This document shows, in pieces, positions 1-11,945 of a DNA stretch of 64,000 nt. The stretch comes from Halocaridina rubra (taxonomy: Eukaryota; Arthropoda; Malacostraca; Decapoda; Atyidae), in the NCBI GenBank assembly GCA_037179515.1, contig JAXCGZ010005671.1, forward strand, positions 163,501-227,500, read 5' to 3'. Made by a program: the position numbers and the translations under genes. The notes beneath the pieces are model-generated. The model made no database searches, was not told the DNA's origin, and was given only the letters and a program-made list of their open reading frames with translations. Within the stretch, counting starts at the first letter, position 1. Every line of letters starts with the position of its first letter.

Positions 1-1154
1 CAAGACTTGAGCTATGGCGTAAAACAGGAATCTTTTTTTTTGGGCTATAGCTTCGTAATTTGCTCTGGATATTTTTTTCTTTCCTTTGAGCCTCGTCACA
101 TGGCTTGCACCATTTCCCTATTATGAAACTTCGTTTGTATTACTAAACAACAAAGAAGTATTAAGAAAAAATGTTGATATAAAGAAAGAAGAAAGGAGAC
201 AAACGAGGAAAGTAGGAAGAAAATATATAACAAAAATTAAGAAGGAAGAAAAGAGCGAAGCAATGAGTAAAGTTCGATAAGAAACGGTGCAAGGGAAGAT
301 TCTATAGCTTGTAAACAAGGATCTGTAATGGTGCAATTTACAAATTTGGTACCTAAAACAAAACAAATAGAACTCTAATCGTGCAAAACTGTGCTGGTGG
401 GATAACTGAGCAACTCTGGGTGGGAGGGAGGTTGGTGAGAACACCAATAGATACTAAATGTACTCGAATGAGTTTACTGATACGAACAAGAAAACGATGA
501 TAACTCTATAAGAAAAAAAAAAGTCTCTCAACACGTTCTTGACACGTGATTAATTTAATCAGACAAATATAAATATAATGAACATCAGGTAAATATAATA
601 TCCATAAATATGAATGGCAGGTAAGCATTGTAGGGATATTGTGAATATTTAATCAAATAAATATATAAAAATAATAATTATCAGATAAATATAATAAATA
701 TATAGAATGACAGCAAAAAGGGAATATTATTATATGAATAAGCGAAACTATTGCCCAATAAATTAAAGAATATCTATTTCTCAATTTATTTCTTTTTATT
801 TATCTACCCTTATTTTTTAATTTACCTATTATTCTCAATTTTCAGTTTCTAATGGTTGTTCGCTTGTTTCAAAATTGTCTTACGAGTTAGTGGAAGAAAA
901 AAAAGATAGGAGAGCAATTAACAAAGCAGCCAACTGAAATACAAAAATAAATAAATTAATAAATAAGTTAAAATATAAAGCAACAAATAAACAAAATAAA
1001 TATATTAAAACATACTCTGTAAATACCAAAGATATAAAACAAGGCTATCGAAATCTCCCTTGCTAATATATTCCATGACTGGGCCATAAGATAAAGAGAA
1101 TATCTAATCTGCGCTGAAGAAGTACACGGACTAAGAGTATAGATTAAACTTGAA
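1..1154. other. no gene seen
   Basis: AT-rich sequence with short open frames only. None shows recognisable content. The two overlapping frames near 86-447 look incidental. Confidence 0.4.
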
Positions 1155-1163
1155 GAGTTACGA

Positions 1164-1215
<52 letters not shown>

Positions 1216-1216
1216 T
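1155..1216. repeat. (AAT)n microsatellite
   Basis: Uninterrupted AAT repeats of about 50 bp. Confidence 0.9.
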
Positions 1217-2291
1217 CCATTACGAGTTCTCGAGACCTACCAAACTTCCAAGCTCCAGGGAAGCAGTTGAAATGAGCGTCTGTATTTTTACAATAAAATC
1301 ACGCATTATTGATTGGACGATCTACCATAAATGTAACGTATTATTTTATAATTTAGAATCTAAACCAGATGGATTACCTCTATGGCATCGTTTTGCAAAA
1401 CACTGTTTAGCAACAAACGCGAGATTATTGGTACAATAATGTGCAAAGCTCACTGACTCATGGAGACATAGCTAAGAATACTTTGCAGCAATAACCAGAT
1501 AATTGCAGTCAGTAGATGTGAATATTCCAGCTCGTAAACAGGGGTTTTGTCATATTAATACAGTAACGACGCAACTAAAAAAAAAAAATACAACCCTTGA
1601 AACAATAATGGAGGAAATTCTGTTCAAAATGAATGCCACGACACAAGCTGAAACAACTGCGACTCATTTGTATTAAGATTATTACGACATTTATGTCTGG
1701 AAATTACTTCTGCAATCACTGCGAAGGACTCATACAAATAAAAGTTGCCTTCTTAACGATACTAGACCTATTGTAATATTTTTTTTTTTTTTTGATACCC
1801 GAGTAACTACACCTTACAATAAGGAAACAACTACAATAACTCGGGTGTTCACGTAAAAAAAAAATAATAATAAGTACATATAATCCTTCGCAGGTCCCAC
1901 TACTAAAGATAATCCCTAAGACTGCCCACTACTAAAAAAAATATACCCCCTGCCAAATAGCAAAATGTCCATATTTTTCTTCAGTTATGATCATTATTCA
2001 TTAACCTTACTTAACCTCGTCTCATTTTAAATGACCAGGAAAAGAGTAAATTCTTTTCCGGTTGTGCGAGAGATGATTTTGGCTCAGAAAAATTACCCAA
2101 ATACATATGAGTGATTCTGAAATAACTGGTTTAAGTGAAAACAGTCACAGTCACCAACTACCGTGTCTGGTGATTACGAAATAACACCGAAGAAATCTAT
2201 TTTGCATTATCTGAGTAAATAGCAACACGATAATGAGATGAAGAAATCAAGGGTACATTCTGAGGCGAAGCAATGGGTTACATAAGCATCA
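1217..2291. other. no gene seen
   Basis: AT-rich non-coding DNA with short A and T runs. Nothing recognised. Confidence 0.4.
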
Positions 2292-2336
<45 letters not shown>

Positions 2337-2440
2337 CTTCTTCTTTGTCTGCGTCTTTTCCCACTTTTATGTGGGGTCGATGTTTCTGGCCAGTCTTCTC
2401 CATTTGTTTCTAATAATAATAATAATAGTAATAATAATAA
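2292..2440. repeat. (AAT)n flanking an RTE scrap
   Basis: AAT tracts at 2292-2336 and 2411-2442 on both sides of the RTE 3' end fragment. Confidence 0.85.
2336..2410 (-). mobile_element. RTE LINE 3' end scrap
   Basis: Minus strand: TGGAGAAGACTGGCCAGAAA, then a CGACCCCACATAAAAGTGGG hairpin and a GAAGAAG tail running into (AAT)n. This corresponds to the last codons (WRRL..) and 3' end of the RTE element at 58500-58576. It is a strongly 5'-truncated copy. Confidence 0.6.
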
Positions 2441-2778
2441 TTCCCAGAACAAAAAATCAGCTTGGGATTAAATTAAGACTCGCAGTTATAAATTAATGTT
2501 ATCTGCCAGGGTTAGAGGTTACAACAGTAATCAACTCGTCAGGACGGAAAGTTCCAAATAATTTTAAAAATAAGACACTTCACCAGCTTAAAAAAATAAA
2601 TTTAAAAAAATTGTCTTCTAAAGTTGTGCTTGAAATATTGAGTACATCAATTAAGATATAAAAACAAGGAAGATTTTTTTTTCTCCTCGCATTTGTGCCT
2701 CTGGCTGCAGATACATTCTTATACTGCAGATGCGACTAGACGGGAAGTTCCTTATGAGGGGACAAGCTACTAGGGGCT

Positions 2779-2783
<5 letters not shown>

Positions 2784-2840
<57 letters not shown>
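2784..2840. repeat. (GA)n microsatellite
   Basis: Pure GA repeat of about 56 bp. Confidence 0.9.
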
Positions 2841-2842
<2 letters not shown>

Positions 2843-2844
2843 AA

Positions 2845-3800
2845 AGGCGATTATCAAGAGCCATAATAATAAACAAGCTACATATAAATCACAATTATGT
2901 CATCATTGTTTCTGCAAGTAATCGTGTTTCTCAACCCATATGCATGAATGAACCCCTTTAAAGGCATTCAACTGCAAAAAAATCTCCGATGCAAATTTTT
3001 TTTAGCAATATTGGGAATGTTAGTATTTCTAATTCGTAGAGCTCTGCATAATGGAAACAGTATTTCAGCATGACGAGGGAAAAAACTTTTGATGATTTTA
3101 CAAAAATATGAAAGCGAAGGAGATTAAGTATTAAATCGTCTCCCATTTATAAGCTGCAAATAAACCCAATATGATAATATAAGGTAATTAGGAGAGAGAG
3201 AGAGGACTCTATGACCTGGTTTCATGCAACTAGGGCGTAAAAATCACAGCACTACATTATCCGTGGCAGGACAGTAACAGCAAAGATTAATAGTGCTGGT
3301 GATGCGAATGCTGCAACGAGGTGGTGGTTATGCTGTGTTGCAGTTATGAAGACGATGAAGATGGGGGAGAAGTTGTTGTGTGACAATAACAGCCATTCCC
3401 CACCATTCCCTCACCCTTTCCCGCCCTTCTACCTCTGCATCAAACTAATAGGCCTCACAAGTGGTTAGTTATGAAATCCTAAATGCAATAGGCTTCTATG
3501 ACATAATATTCTCTTATCTCGTGATTTCGTTACGATCAACAAGTTCCTATGGCTCGTGAAGAGAGGGCTAAATGCACAGGCGATACTGAATCTGATAAAA
3601 GATAAGTGTTACCAAGCAATTACCACCCACGTATCCATAACGAGACGAGATGGGATTCTCATCAACTTGACATATTAGATGTTACTTCCTGGGATAAAGT
3701 ACTTACAAAATAAATAAATAAATAAATAAATAAAGAACAGCATCAAAAGTATTAAATACGAACTAATATGATCAGTTTTACGTCCCGGACTTTCTTTATT
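2845..3800. other. no gene seen
   Basis: Non-coding by eye, apart from a short (AAAT)n run near 3710-3734. Confidence 0.4.
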
Positions 3801-3897
3801 CATGGGACACTCTAGTCAATAAAGACCTTGTGCTTTTGTTTAGGTAAAATGAGTTCTGCGGGGATTTAGATTAGGACCAGTGAAATGCAATTGTCTG

Positions 3898-3978
<81 letters not shown>

Positions 3979-4150
3979 AAAATTCCAGACAATTGCATGT
4001 GAGTGGTCCTAATCTAACTCGTTGCAGAACTCATTTTACTTGAACAAAAACCTGCGGATCCTCCATGACCCGTTCCACCCAACCTTGGTTTGAGATCTAC
4101 ACCCACCTTCAACAAAAACACAATGTCTTTATTGACTACAGAGTCCCATG
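3801..4150. mobile_element. foldback element with a (TA)n centre
   Basis: The left arm (3801-3899) and right arm (3977-4150) are inverted copies. Matching blocks are CATGGGACACTCTAGTCAAT, AAAATGAGTTCTGC, TTAGATTAGGACCA and GCAATTGTCTGGAA on the left and their complements on the right. The right arm holds roughly 80 extra bases. The centre is an uninterrupted (TA)n of about 75 bp. No coding capacity. Confidence 0.7.
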
Positions 4151-4539
4151 ATTAACCAAATATAAGACAACGTGTAAGACACCGTTTGAAGCTCATGGTC
4201 ACTTTCAACCTATACAGGTTCTTAATACTGCATCATTTTCATGTTGTATAATACGGCGTAGGTAATTCCCCCGACTGAGGTAATTAAATTTGGAATTGTA
4301 ATTGCACAATATGCAATAATATCGATATAAACAAAGTTCTTTGCAATACCATGCTATGTTATATTTTCTTTAAATAACATGACTAGTTATAGTAACCAGG
4401 TTATCTGAATTACCATTTTAAACATTACTGCAATCTATTCACATAAAAGTAAACGGACAAAATCAACTAGGGATTTAGCTTATTGCAAAATTATAGAAAC
4501 TCTGAGGATAAAAGTTGTATATCTTCACTACTATTAGTC

Positions 4540-4860
4540 CTATTCACGTCATCCATCCATCTCATTCTAGGTCTCCCTCCTGACGTAACTCCAATCACTT
4601 CTGCGCTTCACATTCTCTTCACTATTCGTTTACTGGCAGGAACTGCTGTGGGTGGACATCACAGTGGGGGGTTGGGGCTTGTCCTGGCTGACGAATACCC
4701 ACTCTGCTAAAATGGAAATAACAGCCCCTTTTCATTATTAGTTCTCTGCCTGACATCCTCATTTCTTACTCAGTCTATTCTGGGTACACCAATCATACTT
4801 CTCAAACACCTCATCTCCATTACATTCAACTTGTACCTTGGGCACTGAATACACGTGGAA
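4540..4860 (-). mobile_element. LINE reverse transcriptase C-terminal fragment
   Basis: Minus-strand pieces in different frames: KLNVMEMRCLRSMIGVPRID (about 4770-4840) and VTSGGRPRMRWMDDVNR (about 4540-4600), both typical of the C-terminal end of RTE-like LINE ORF2. The region between them is diverged. Dead fragment. Confidence 0.55.
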
Positions 4861-4994
4861 TGTCAGTGGACCAGGAACGAGTGTGTGCAAGAGATAAGAA
4901 TAAGTGAAGAAAGATTGAGTACAGATGATGGGGCCAGGGCCGCACCACCAGCGCGATCCGTCACTTGCACGCGGGCGCCCCCCTCGCCCCTTAC

Positions 4995-4997
<3 letters not shown>

Positions 4998-5027
<30 letters not shown>
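4998..5027. repeat. poly-C run
   Basis: About 29 consecutive C. Likely variable and error-prone. Confidence 0.9.
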
Positions 5028-5029
<2 letters not shown>

Positions 5030-5054
5030 AGTGAACTGTGACGGACAGGTGTGA

Positions 5055-5215
5055 GAGGAGTTGCCATGTGATGAAGCGGTTGGGCTAAACCACTTGCGGT
5101 TGTCGGGTCTCATTGTAGACTATCCTTACCCGCCTACCTTGTGGGTGACCCAAGCACGGCGGAAGGAAGGGAAACGTGGCAACTCTTTATCCCCAAGGAG
5201 CTAAGAGGGAGTGGT
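5055..5215 (-). repeat. dispersed repeat R, copy 1
   Basis: Minus strand: GCTCCTTGGGGATAAAGAGT, GCCACGTTTCCCTTCC, TTGGGTCACCCACAAG. Similar sequence occurs at 7325-7445 and 43560-43700. Origin unknown. Confidence 0.5.
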
Positions 5216-6434
5216 TGAGGTATGTGTGGATTGTGGTGAATATGCGTTTCTTGCCTCAGCCACCCCCTTTACAAAGGGTGAATGAGGCCATGCGTATATG
5301 TACATATATGTATGTCTGTATGCAGTTATTATTATCATTAGCAGTGGTAGTAGTAGTAGCTGATGAGGAACTCATGTTTATTTTTTTTTCTTGTTGTAAA
5401 ACGAGCATTCTTGCTTCAAAATTCCAAGAGAAGAGGGAAGACTGAGCTATTTGGAGTGCAGTCTCACGTCTATGGTATTGCTATCATACTAACTTCTTAG
5501 TGAGAAGCTATGGCGATTTATTATTATTATTATAGGACGAAAATGAAGAGTATTTAATATCATAGTCTGCTGTCACATTAAAATACACACTTAAATTTCT
5601 GAGTGGGCTTCATTTCCTCCATCATAGCATCCGACAGTGGAGTCTTTGTATTATTATTATTATTATTATTAACTTTCAAAAAACTGGATCTTGAAAATTG
5701 CATAATCTGCAGACATTTTAAAAGATATTTCAAGAGCTCCCCATATTCGTGAAGATCGAAAACAATTTTTAAAAAATGAGGTTAAACAAGTGGTGCATGA
5801 CTCCCTAAAATATAAACAATCGATGATATTTACCAGTTCTGGGAAAAATTCATGTCATTCGTGACGTTCTCTGAAATGGAATTGATTCCACATTTCACTG
5901 TATCTAATAGGTGATTACACGGGAAGTAAAAGAAAATAAGATTCAGCAATCCCAATATATTTTCACAACGTTTCTTTCTTTCCATGGGAGTTTTGGCATA
6001 GGAATTTTAACCCTTTTCAAAGAGGTACCTTGGGAAGATACCTACCTACCATGAACGCCACACATCGACTGCTTATATCTATTAAGATAGCAGGGACTAC
6101 TGTAACTGATACAGAAATTTTGTAGGAGATATAACCCTCACTCGTAAGATAGGACTATGCAACTCGAGTCCATTTGCTCCTATAGCCCACGTGTCCTTAT
6201 AACAACACATTATAATTATTATTATTGTTGTTATAATTATGTATTATTCAATATTATCATCTAACAACGTAAATGTTGCTCTCCTTCAGTGTAAAAAGTT
6301 TATTCAGCTAAACTGAATAAAATAGTCACGCAAATACACACGCCAAACGCCACTCATACAACGTGATACACATAGTTGAAACAAAATTCTTATAATGATA
6401 AAAAAAAATAACACAGCAATGATAAGCCATGAAA
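5216..6434. other. no gene seen
   Basis: AT-rich sequence with short ATT runs. The 89-codon frame at 5176-5445 starts inside repeat R and has low-complexity content, so I do not accept it. Confidence 0.35.
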
Positions 6435-6698
6435 ATAGGAAACGACAGAAACTAAGTATTTAAGAACATTCGTTCATTACCAAGTCAACAGGATAAATTA
6501 AGAAGCTTACCGTAATATCAGTCAACTCATTCACACACACACCTCGTCAAAATATAGCAAGGATATATAGGAAACGACAGAAACTAAGTATTTAAGAACA
6601 TTCGTTCATTACAAAGTCAACAGGATAAATTAAGAAGCTTACCGTAATATAAGTCAACTCATTCACACACACACCTCGTCAAAATATAACAAGAATAT
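6435..6698. repeat. 132-bp tandem duplication
   Basis: Two head-to-tail copies (6435-6566 and 6567-6698) starting ATAGGAAACGACAGAAACTA and ending CCTCGTCAAAATATA with only a few differences. Recent local duplication. Confidence 0.85.
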
Positions 6699-7324
6699 AT
6701 TAGAGAGCAACGACTAAGACAGGTTATGCAATGTCACCCTTCCACTACAATAGAGTTGCACGTATATATTTATTATCGTCGGAATTTAGAGTATTAGCCT
6801 TTCATAAGACTTGGGTACAATTTGCTATGGAAGTGGCATCATACATGACTGAACACAACTATTAATAATAGATAAGTAAAGATACAAAATACTATCGATA
6901 CTTCAATATAGATTCAGTAAGTCCGTGGAGATCTAAAATAACATGAAAATATTAAAATATGGAAACCAGTTAGATACCTCTCAGGTTCTTTAAGTACATA
7001 CATATAGAGTGGCCTTAATACCCCCTCGTAAGGGGTTGGACGAGTCAAGGCACACACATTCAAAAATTTATATGTAGTAGGTTGGGCCATGGTACCAACC
7101 ACCCATTGCTAAACTACAACTGCAGGTCTGTTCGATGTTACGTCTTCCTTCGGTTACGGTTTTTTTTTCTATGCCTACATCTACACCGAATATTCTTGGA
7201 TATTCGTTACACATCTCCTATCGTCCCTACACATCTGACAAATCATGAAACTTTTCATCTCTAGTTACTCTGTCTTCTTTGTGCCCAAGCTCATAAAAAA
7301 GCTAATATACCTCAGTCATTCCTA

Positions 7325-7445
7325 TTTGCTCCTTGGGGATAAAGGGCTGCCACAGTTCCCCCCCACTACCCTAGTTGGGTCATCCACAGGGCAAGTGGGC
7401 GAGGATCTTCTGCCGTGAGCCGGAGAGCCACACAACAAAGTCTTC
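7325..7445 (+). repeat. dispersed repeat R, copy 2
   Basis: TGCTCCTTGGGGATAAAGGG, GCCACAGTTCCCCC, AGTTGGGTCATCCACAGG. Matches copy 1 in landmarks and order. Confidence 0.5.
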
Positions 7446-7488
7446 AAGTAAAGCATATCTGAAGATCCTAGGAGGGTTATTACAACGA

Positions 7489-7856
7489 CATTCGTGATCT
7501 ACCCTGGATTACAATGTGCTCTATACAAAGAAACAAATGAAGTAACAAAACAGCTTAACAAAAGGTAATCACAAATTAACATAGCGCTGCGTCATGTTAA
7601 GTTAGAGTATGTTATTAATATGAACCTAGCATACAGTAATACAACTTAACCACTGGCAAGTGCCCTAAGATCATATTTATAACCAGACCTAACTCTGCCT
7701 GCGTTAAGTGGTTAAAATGTAACTGACCTATGGTAAGACTATACTTATAACCTAACCTAACCTGACCCTATGTTGAGTTGCAATTATCCCAGGTTAAGTT
7801 TTTTGGTTCATGGTTTCTTTATAGAGCGCATTCCGATCTAGGATAGACTACGAATA
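7489..7856. mobile_element. probable foldback MITE, 60-bp imperfect arms
   Basis: ATTCGTGATCTACCCTGG...GCTCTATACAAAGAAAC at the left is mirrored by GTTTCTTTATAGAGC...GATAGACTACGAAT at the right. The middle is rich in GTTAAG and CCTAA motifs. Arm identity is moderate by eye. Confidence 0.5.
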
Positions 7857-8299
7857 TGGTTGCAAACCGCATACGCTATGACAGAACCTTTTCACCTCTA
7901 TAAAAACCATTTTATCTTGCTACAACTACACCCAATATATTAAATACCGTATAAATACATAATACATATACCTCATAAGTATATATCAAGTCGAAAATTA
8001 ACATACTGGTAAGAATTACAAAACAAGATGAATACACACACATACATACAAACATTCATTTTATGCTATGACACACGTCTTTGTATTAAAAACCCGGTAA
8101 GGTAGCCTAATCGATGACGCTAAACAATTTAATAATTTACACAGTTACGCTTTACTGACGAGAAAGGATTCATGATCACGAGGGAGTAAAAATAACACGA
8201 ATTCCAAACAGATAACAAGAATATAAACTGATATATATGGGTTAGAGATAAGACAAAGTTTGATTTTTTTTTTTTTTTGGTCAGTTAAAGTGTAGGCTT

Positions 8300-8475
8300 A
8301 TTTTGCCGTTTTTATGCGTCACTATTAATAGCCATTTCAAAAAAGGGTGGACAATGACGACTGGGAGCAGAGGGATTACGGATGGATGCCCTTCCTAACA
8401 GCCCACGTCGAGTTCGAACCCGCGTTCGTCGCTTCCTGACTCGCATTTTACCAATGAACTACCGCGGCTCCCATG
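8300..8475 (-). mobile_element. tRNA-derived SINE, family 1, copy 1
   Basis: On the minus strand: GGTAGTTCATTGGTAAAATG (box A-like), GGGTTCGAACTCG (box B), GGAAGGGCATCC, then the family tail ATTAATAGTGACGCATAAAA. This is the copy in which the RNA polymerase III boxes are best preserved. Confidence 0.75.
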
Positions 8476-8612
8476 CAGAAATAATTAAATTAGCAAGTAA
8501 ATATTGCATAACTGAGAATGCTCAGGCTATTTTCGAATTGGGGGTAAGAGAACATCACAACAGCATAGGCAAAATACTGTTTAATATAAGCAAATTCCTT
8601 TCATCCATCTTA

Positions 8613-8808
8613 AGGGGGGTTTACACGGTCAAACGGTTCGTCGAACGCGGTTCGACAGACAAGTGTTTGAAGTGATGTTCGAACGTGTGAACGGGATATT
8701 TGGAACGTGTTCGACAACCAAATACCCCGTTCACACGTTCGAGCATCACTTCAAACTCTTGTCTGTCGAACCGCGTTCGACGAACCGTTTGACCGTGTAA
8801 ACCCCCCT
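8613..8808. mobile_element. palindromic MITE with TTA target duplication (Harbinger-like)
   Basis: A nearly perfect inverted repeat of 196 bp: AGGGGGGTTTACACGGTCAA at the left and its complement at the right, with arms of about 90 bp and a short loop near 8700-8725. It is flanked by TTA on both sides (8610-8612, 8809-8811). A 3-bp TTA/TWA duplication with a G-rich terminus is typical of PIF/Harbinger elements. Assignment to that superfamily is inference. Confidence 0.75.
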
Positions 8809-8991
8809 TTATACATTTATATCCACTAAACCTTGTCGCCTATATGAAAGCTGTTGTTTAATAGAATACTCCAACTGAAATCGATTATTTAACCTAAGCT
8901 TGATTCATTCTTCTGTAAAGGTGATGATGATGATGATGAATTATTATTACATATAATGACATTCCATTACAAAATTCATAATTACCTTTAC

Positions 8992-8995
<4 letters not shown>

Positions 8996-9032
<37 letters not shown>
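8996..9032. repeat. (AAT)n microsatellite
   Basis: About 37 bp of AAT repeats. Confidence 0.85.
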
Positions 9033-9033
<1 letters not shown>

Positions 9034-9289
9034 TATACAGTCAAATTATATAGGAGAATGAAGACACCTTCAACTTCTTCTTAATTAAAATTTTGATTTA
9101 TATAATAAGATTCATATAACGTCAACCTTTTTGTCGTCATAGCGTGAGGAACCATTCATGAAAGGTTAAGGTCAGACTGAAAACTCATAGAATTAATTGT
9201 TACATAAACTTTTTCTCTATTGAGGTTCTGCTAGAGGAGCATTAGATAATTTTTTTTTCTAACAAGCGACTCCAATTAATGATAATAAG

Positions 9290-9870
9290 CTTCTGAAAAT
9301 GGGATTTGAGTTTCATATTTTTGTTTTTATAATAATGGGATGAGAACGAAATCGTAATGAAATTATGAAATTGGATCTAATAAAAAGAAAAAGAAAAATA
9401 GAATAATGATTAATAGAAACAAGCATCTGCCATCAGCTTGAGCTATGGCTAGGAGCTACTGGAAAAGTGGATGAATTTCATGACTTTTTCATTTTTCAAT
9501 AATGAGATGAATCAGTAAAGTAAATAAGAAATTCACTTTTACGGAAAACAATAAAAAATCAGTGTAAACAAGCAAGTACCCAAAAGCTAACATTAAGGTC
9601 ATAATCCGAAGAACAGTGGACAGATATATGAGTAATGAAATTGGGTTTTACAAAGAAAACAATAAAAAATCAATATGAACAAGCAATGATTGTTGCATGT
9701 TTTTTTGCCACTACCAACAACTTAAAGTTAGGCCACGTGTTTTCGAAAAAGTATATGGGTTTCAATGTTTTCTCTATCACTTTGAATAATGAAATGAGGA
9801 TTAATAACAGAATTGGGTTTTCTAGAAAACAAAGAACAGGAATGAATCCATTTCTAGATTTTACAAATTA
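9290..9870. repeat. degenerate tandem repeat, about three units
   Basis: Units share AATAATGRRATGA, AAATTGGGTTTTAC-like and AAGAAAACAATAAAAAATCA blocks at roughly 150-170 bp spacing. Strongly diverged. The 78-codon open frame inside (9635-9871) is probably incidental. Confidence 0.4.
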
Positions 9871-10466
9871 ATAACGGTAATTTTAGTCGTTAAACAACAG
9901 AAATAATAAAAATAATAAATAATAATAACAATAAAAATAACAACAATAATAATAATAATAATAACTGACAAGTCAATACACTTTATTTTTGTTTCTCTTT
10001 ACTTTATGTATTCTTCGTGCCCAGACCTGACGAGGGCTGTTTTATTTATTTATTTATTTTTTGGTCTGTTCTGGAGTTACAATCATAAAAAAAAAAGAAA
10101 CGATACTGCTTTAAAATACTAATAAACCCTACGGTAAAACACCGCCATATTAAAGAAACACACACACACACACACCGTAACTCACAATGGCAGCTCAATA
10201 TGCAAAGTAAATTGAATGAGCAGTTCCTTGTGTATATTATTATTATTATTATTGTTGCTATTATTATCATACATATATTGTTGAAACGGAACACAGAAAG
10301 TAACTCTGCACATAAATTCCTTAAAAAAAAAATTCCCGTTTCTGCCAGTTTTTAAAATACATATCCTATGGTGAGTTTTTACTGGAGATGGGATTAGCCT
10401 TGGATCCTCCATCCCAAAGATAGGAGTCTGCGACAATTATTTCGGGTACTCTATTATCAAAAGACT

Positions 10467-10470
<4 letters not shown>

Positions 10471-10552
<82 letters not shown>
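10471..10552. repeat. (TA)n microsatellite
   Basis: Pure TA repeat, 82 bp, with no transposon end recognised beside it. Confidence 0.9.
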
Positions 10553-10554
<2 letters not shown>

Positions 10555-10864
10555 AATTCAGCTAAGAGAGCTTGCCGTTCAGGCAAGTGAAAACTACTGA
10601 ATTATTTACTATTTTAATAATATACTTATATTAATAGCATTTTAACTTCACGCGATGGAAAAAGAAAAATGCATAATATGTAGTTTAGTAATTCTCTTCC
10701 AGTATGAACCCAGCACTACAAAAAGTTACTATAACAGTAGTAGAAGAAGTCTTTAGTCGATACCCAGAAACAAAAACAAAATAAAATACGATCTAAGTTT
10801 AATGAGTTAATGCAAAAAAAACAACATGAAAATAGTGGATTCGGTAAAGATTAGCCACCCCAGC

Positions 10865-10974
10865 ACATTATATAACCCGGTAAATTGTTTGGTTAGGTTA
10901 AGTTGTTAGTTTAGGTTAATGCATAACCTAACCTATACTAAACCAACCTAACTAATTACGGCGTTGTTTAATGT
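10865..10974. mobile_element. short palindromic element, 110 bp
   Basis: ACATTATATAACCCGGTAA at the left pairs with TTACGGCGTTGTTTAATGT at the right. The interior GGTTAGGTT and AACCTAACC blocks also pair, so the whole unit can fold. It probably belongs to the same CCTAA-rich class as the small pairs near 7.7 and 48.4 kb. Confidence 0.5.
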
Positions 10975-11577
10975 ATTGAGGGTAGAAAATCTATACCTGC
11001 TCTGAAATAGTAAAAAAAAAAAAAATACTTTGACACCTAAAAATTGAAAGAAATATTTAAGGAATTAAATTTAAAGTGATAGGCATCACACTCCCGTGAG
11101 GCCGTAATGGCACAGTTGAACACACATTCCATAATATCGTAACCACACACTGCTAAGAACTGAATTATGAAAAGCAAACGCATTTCATACGCGTTCTAAA
11201 CATCAGGAAAGGGCGCAGTTGTCACTAGGAAAAATTGACCCCTTTGTTTTCAGGGAATATTTAGCAAGCCTGCTGTCAAGGAAAATTTTGCAAATCTGCC
11301 TACATCGAGTTTTTGCAAACTAGTTTTTGAGGATATTTTTTTAAAGTAATTTTCAAGGAAATTTAATAACCCCGTTTTGATGAATTTTGCATATCGCAAT
11401 GACATCTTTATTCAGTGACCTAAGAAAACACATAATTGCCTGTTAAAAAAAAATACGTTCGAAAACATCCTAAAATTCAAACAAACAACGATGAATCAAA
11501 ATTAATTATATGATGAGAACGCTTTTCTTTTTTCTTTGAAGTTATTTCCTATAATCATACCTATTACATCAAAAGAC

Positions 11578-11578
<1 letters not shown>
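10975..11578. other. no gene seen
   Basis: AT-rich non-coding DNA. Nothing recognised. Confidence 0.4.

Positions 11579-11608
<30 letters not shown>
11579..11608. repeat. (GA)n microsatellite
   Basis: About 30 bp of GA repeats. Confidence 0.85.
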
Positions 11609-11931
11609 CCATGTCAAGGTTACGATGCTATTGTTGTATAACCCATGGTTTCCTCCCCAATTTCAGTAAACACGCAAACGAAGATGTCTAAAGAAAGAAA
11701 GAAAAAAAAAGATTATCGACATTCGGCAGAGATAAGTCTTTACGACAGTATGAGCGACCTATCTTTCCATCAACACTTAGAAGATAATGGAAAACTACCC
11801 ATTACTCATGACATTTACGTGATAATGATGATCAACACAGATAATTATAAAAAGAATTTGTGGTTTGCTGCAGCATGATTGCAGAAGGGGGGAAGAGGGA
11901 ATGGCGGTAGCGGAAGATTGTTTAGGCAGCC

Positions 11932-11945
11932 GTTGCTATGGAGAC
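11932..11945 (+). promoter_or_regulatory. X-box-like RFX motif
   Basis: GTTGCTATGGAGAC matches the X-box consensus (GTTGCC-AT-GGAAAC type) bound by RFX factors at cilia genes. It sits in a GC-richer island (about 11880-12070) with an 11-bp G run and pyrimidine tracts. No downstream gene is identified, so a promoter role is inference. Confidence 0.3.

Noticed and set aside
10741..10980. Telomere or CRISPR-like array from CCTAA repeats
   Set aside because: Only a few CCTAA units per site, arranged as inverted pairs and not as a long array. No spacer-repeat structure is present anywhere in the window.
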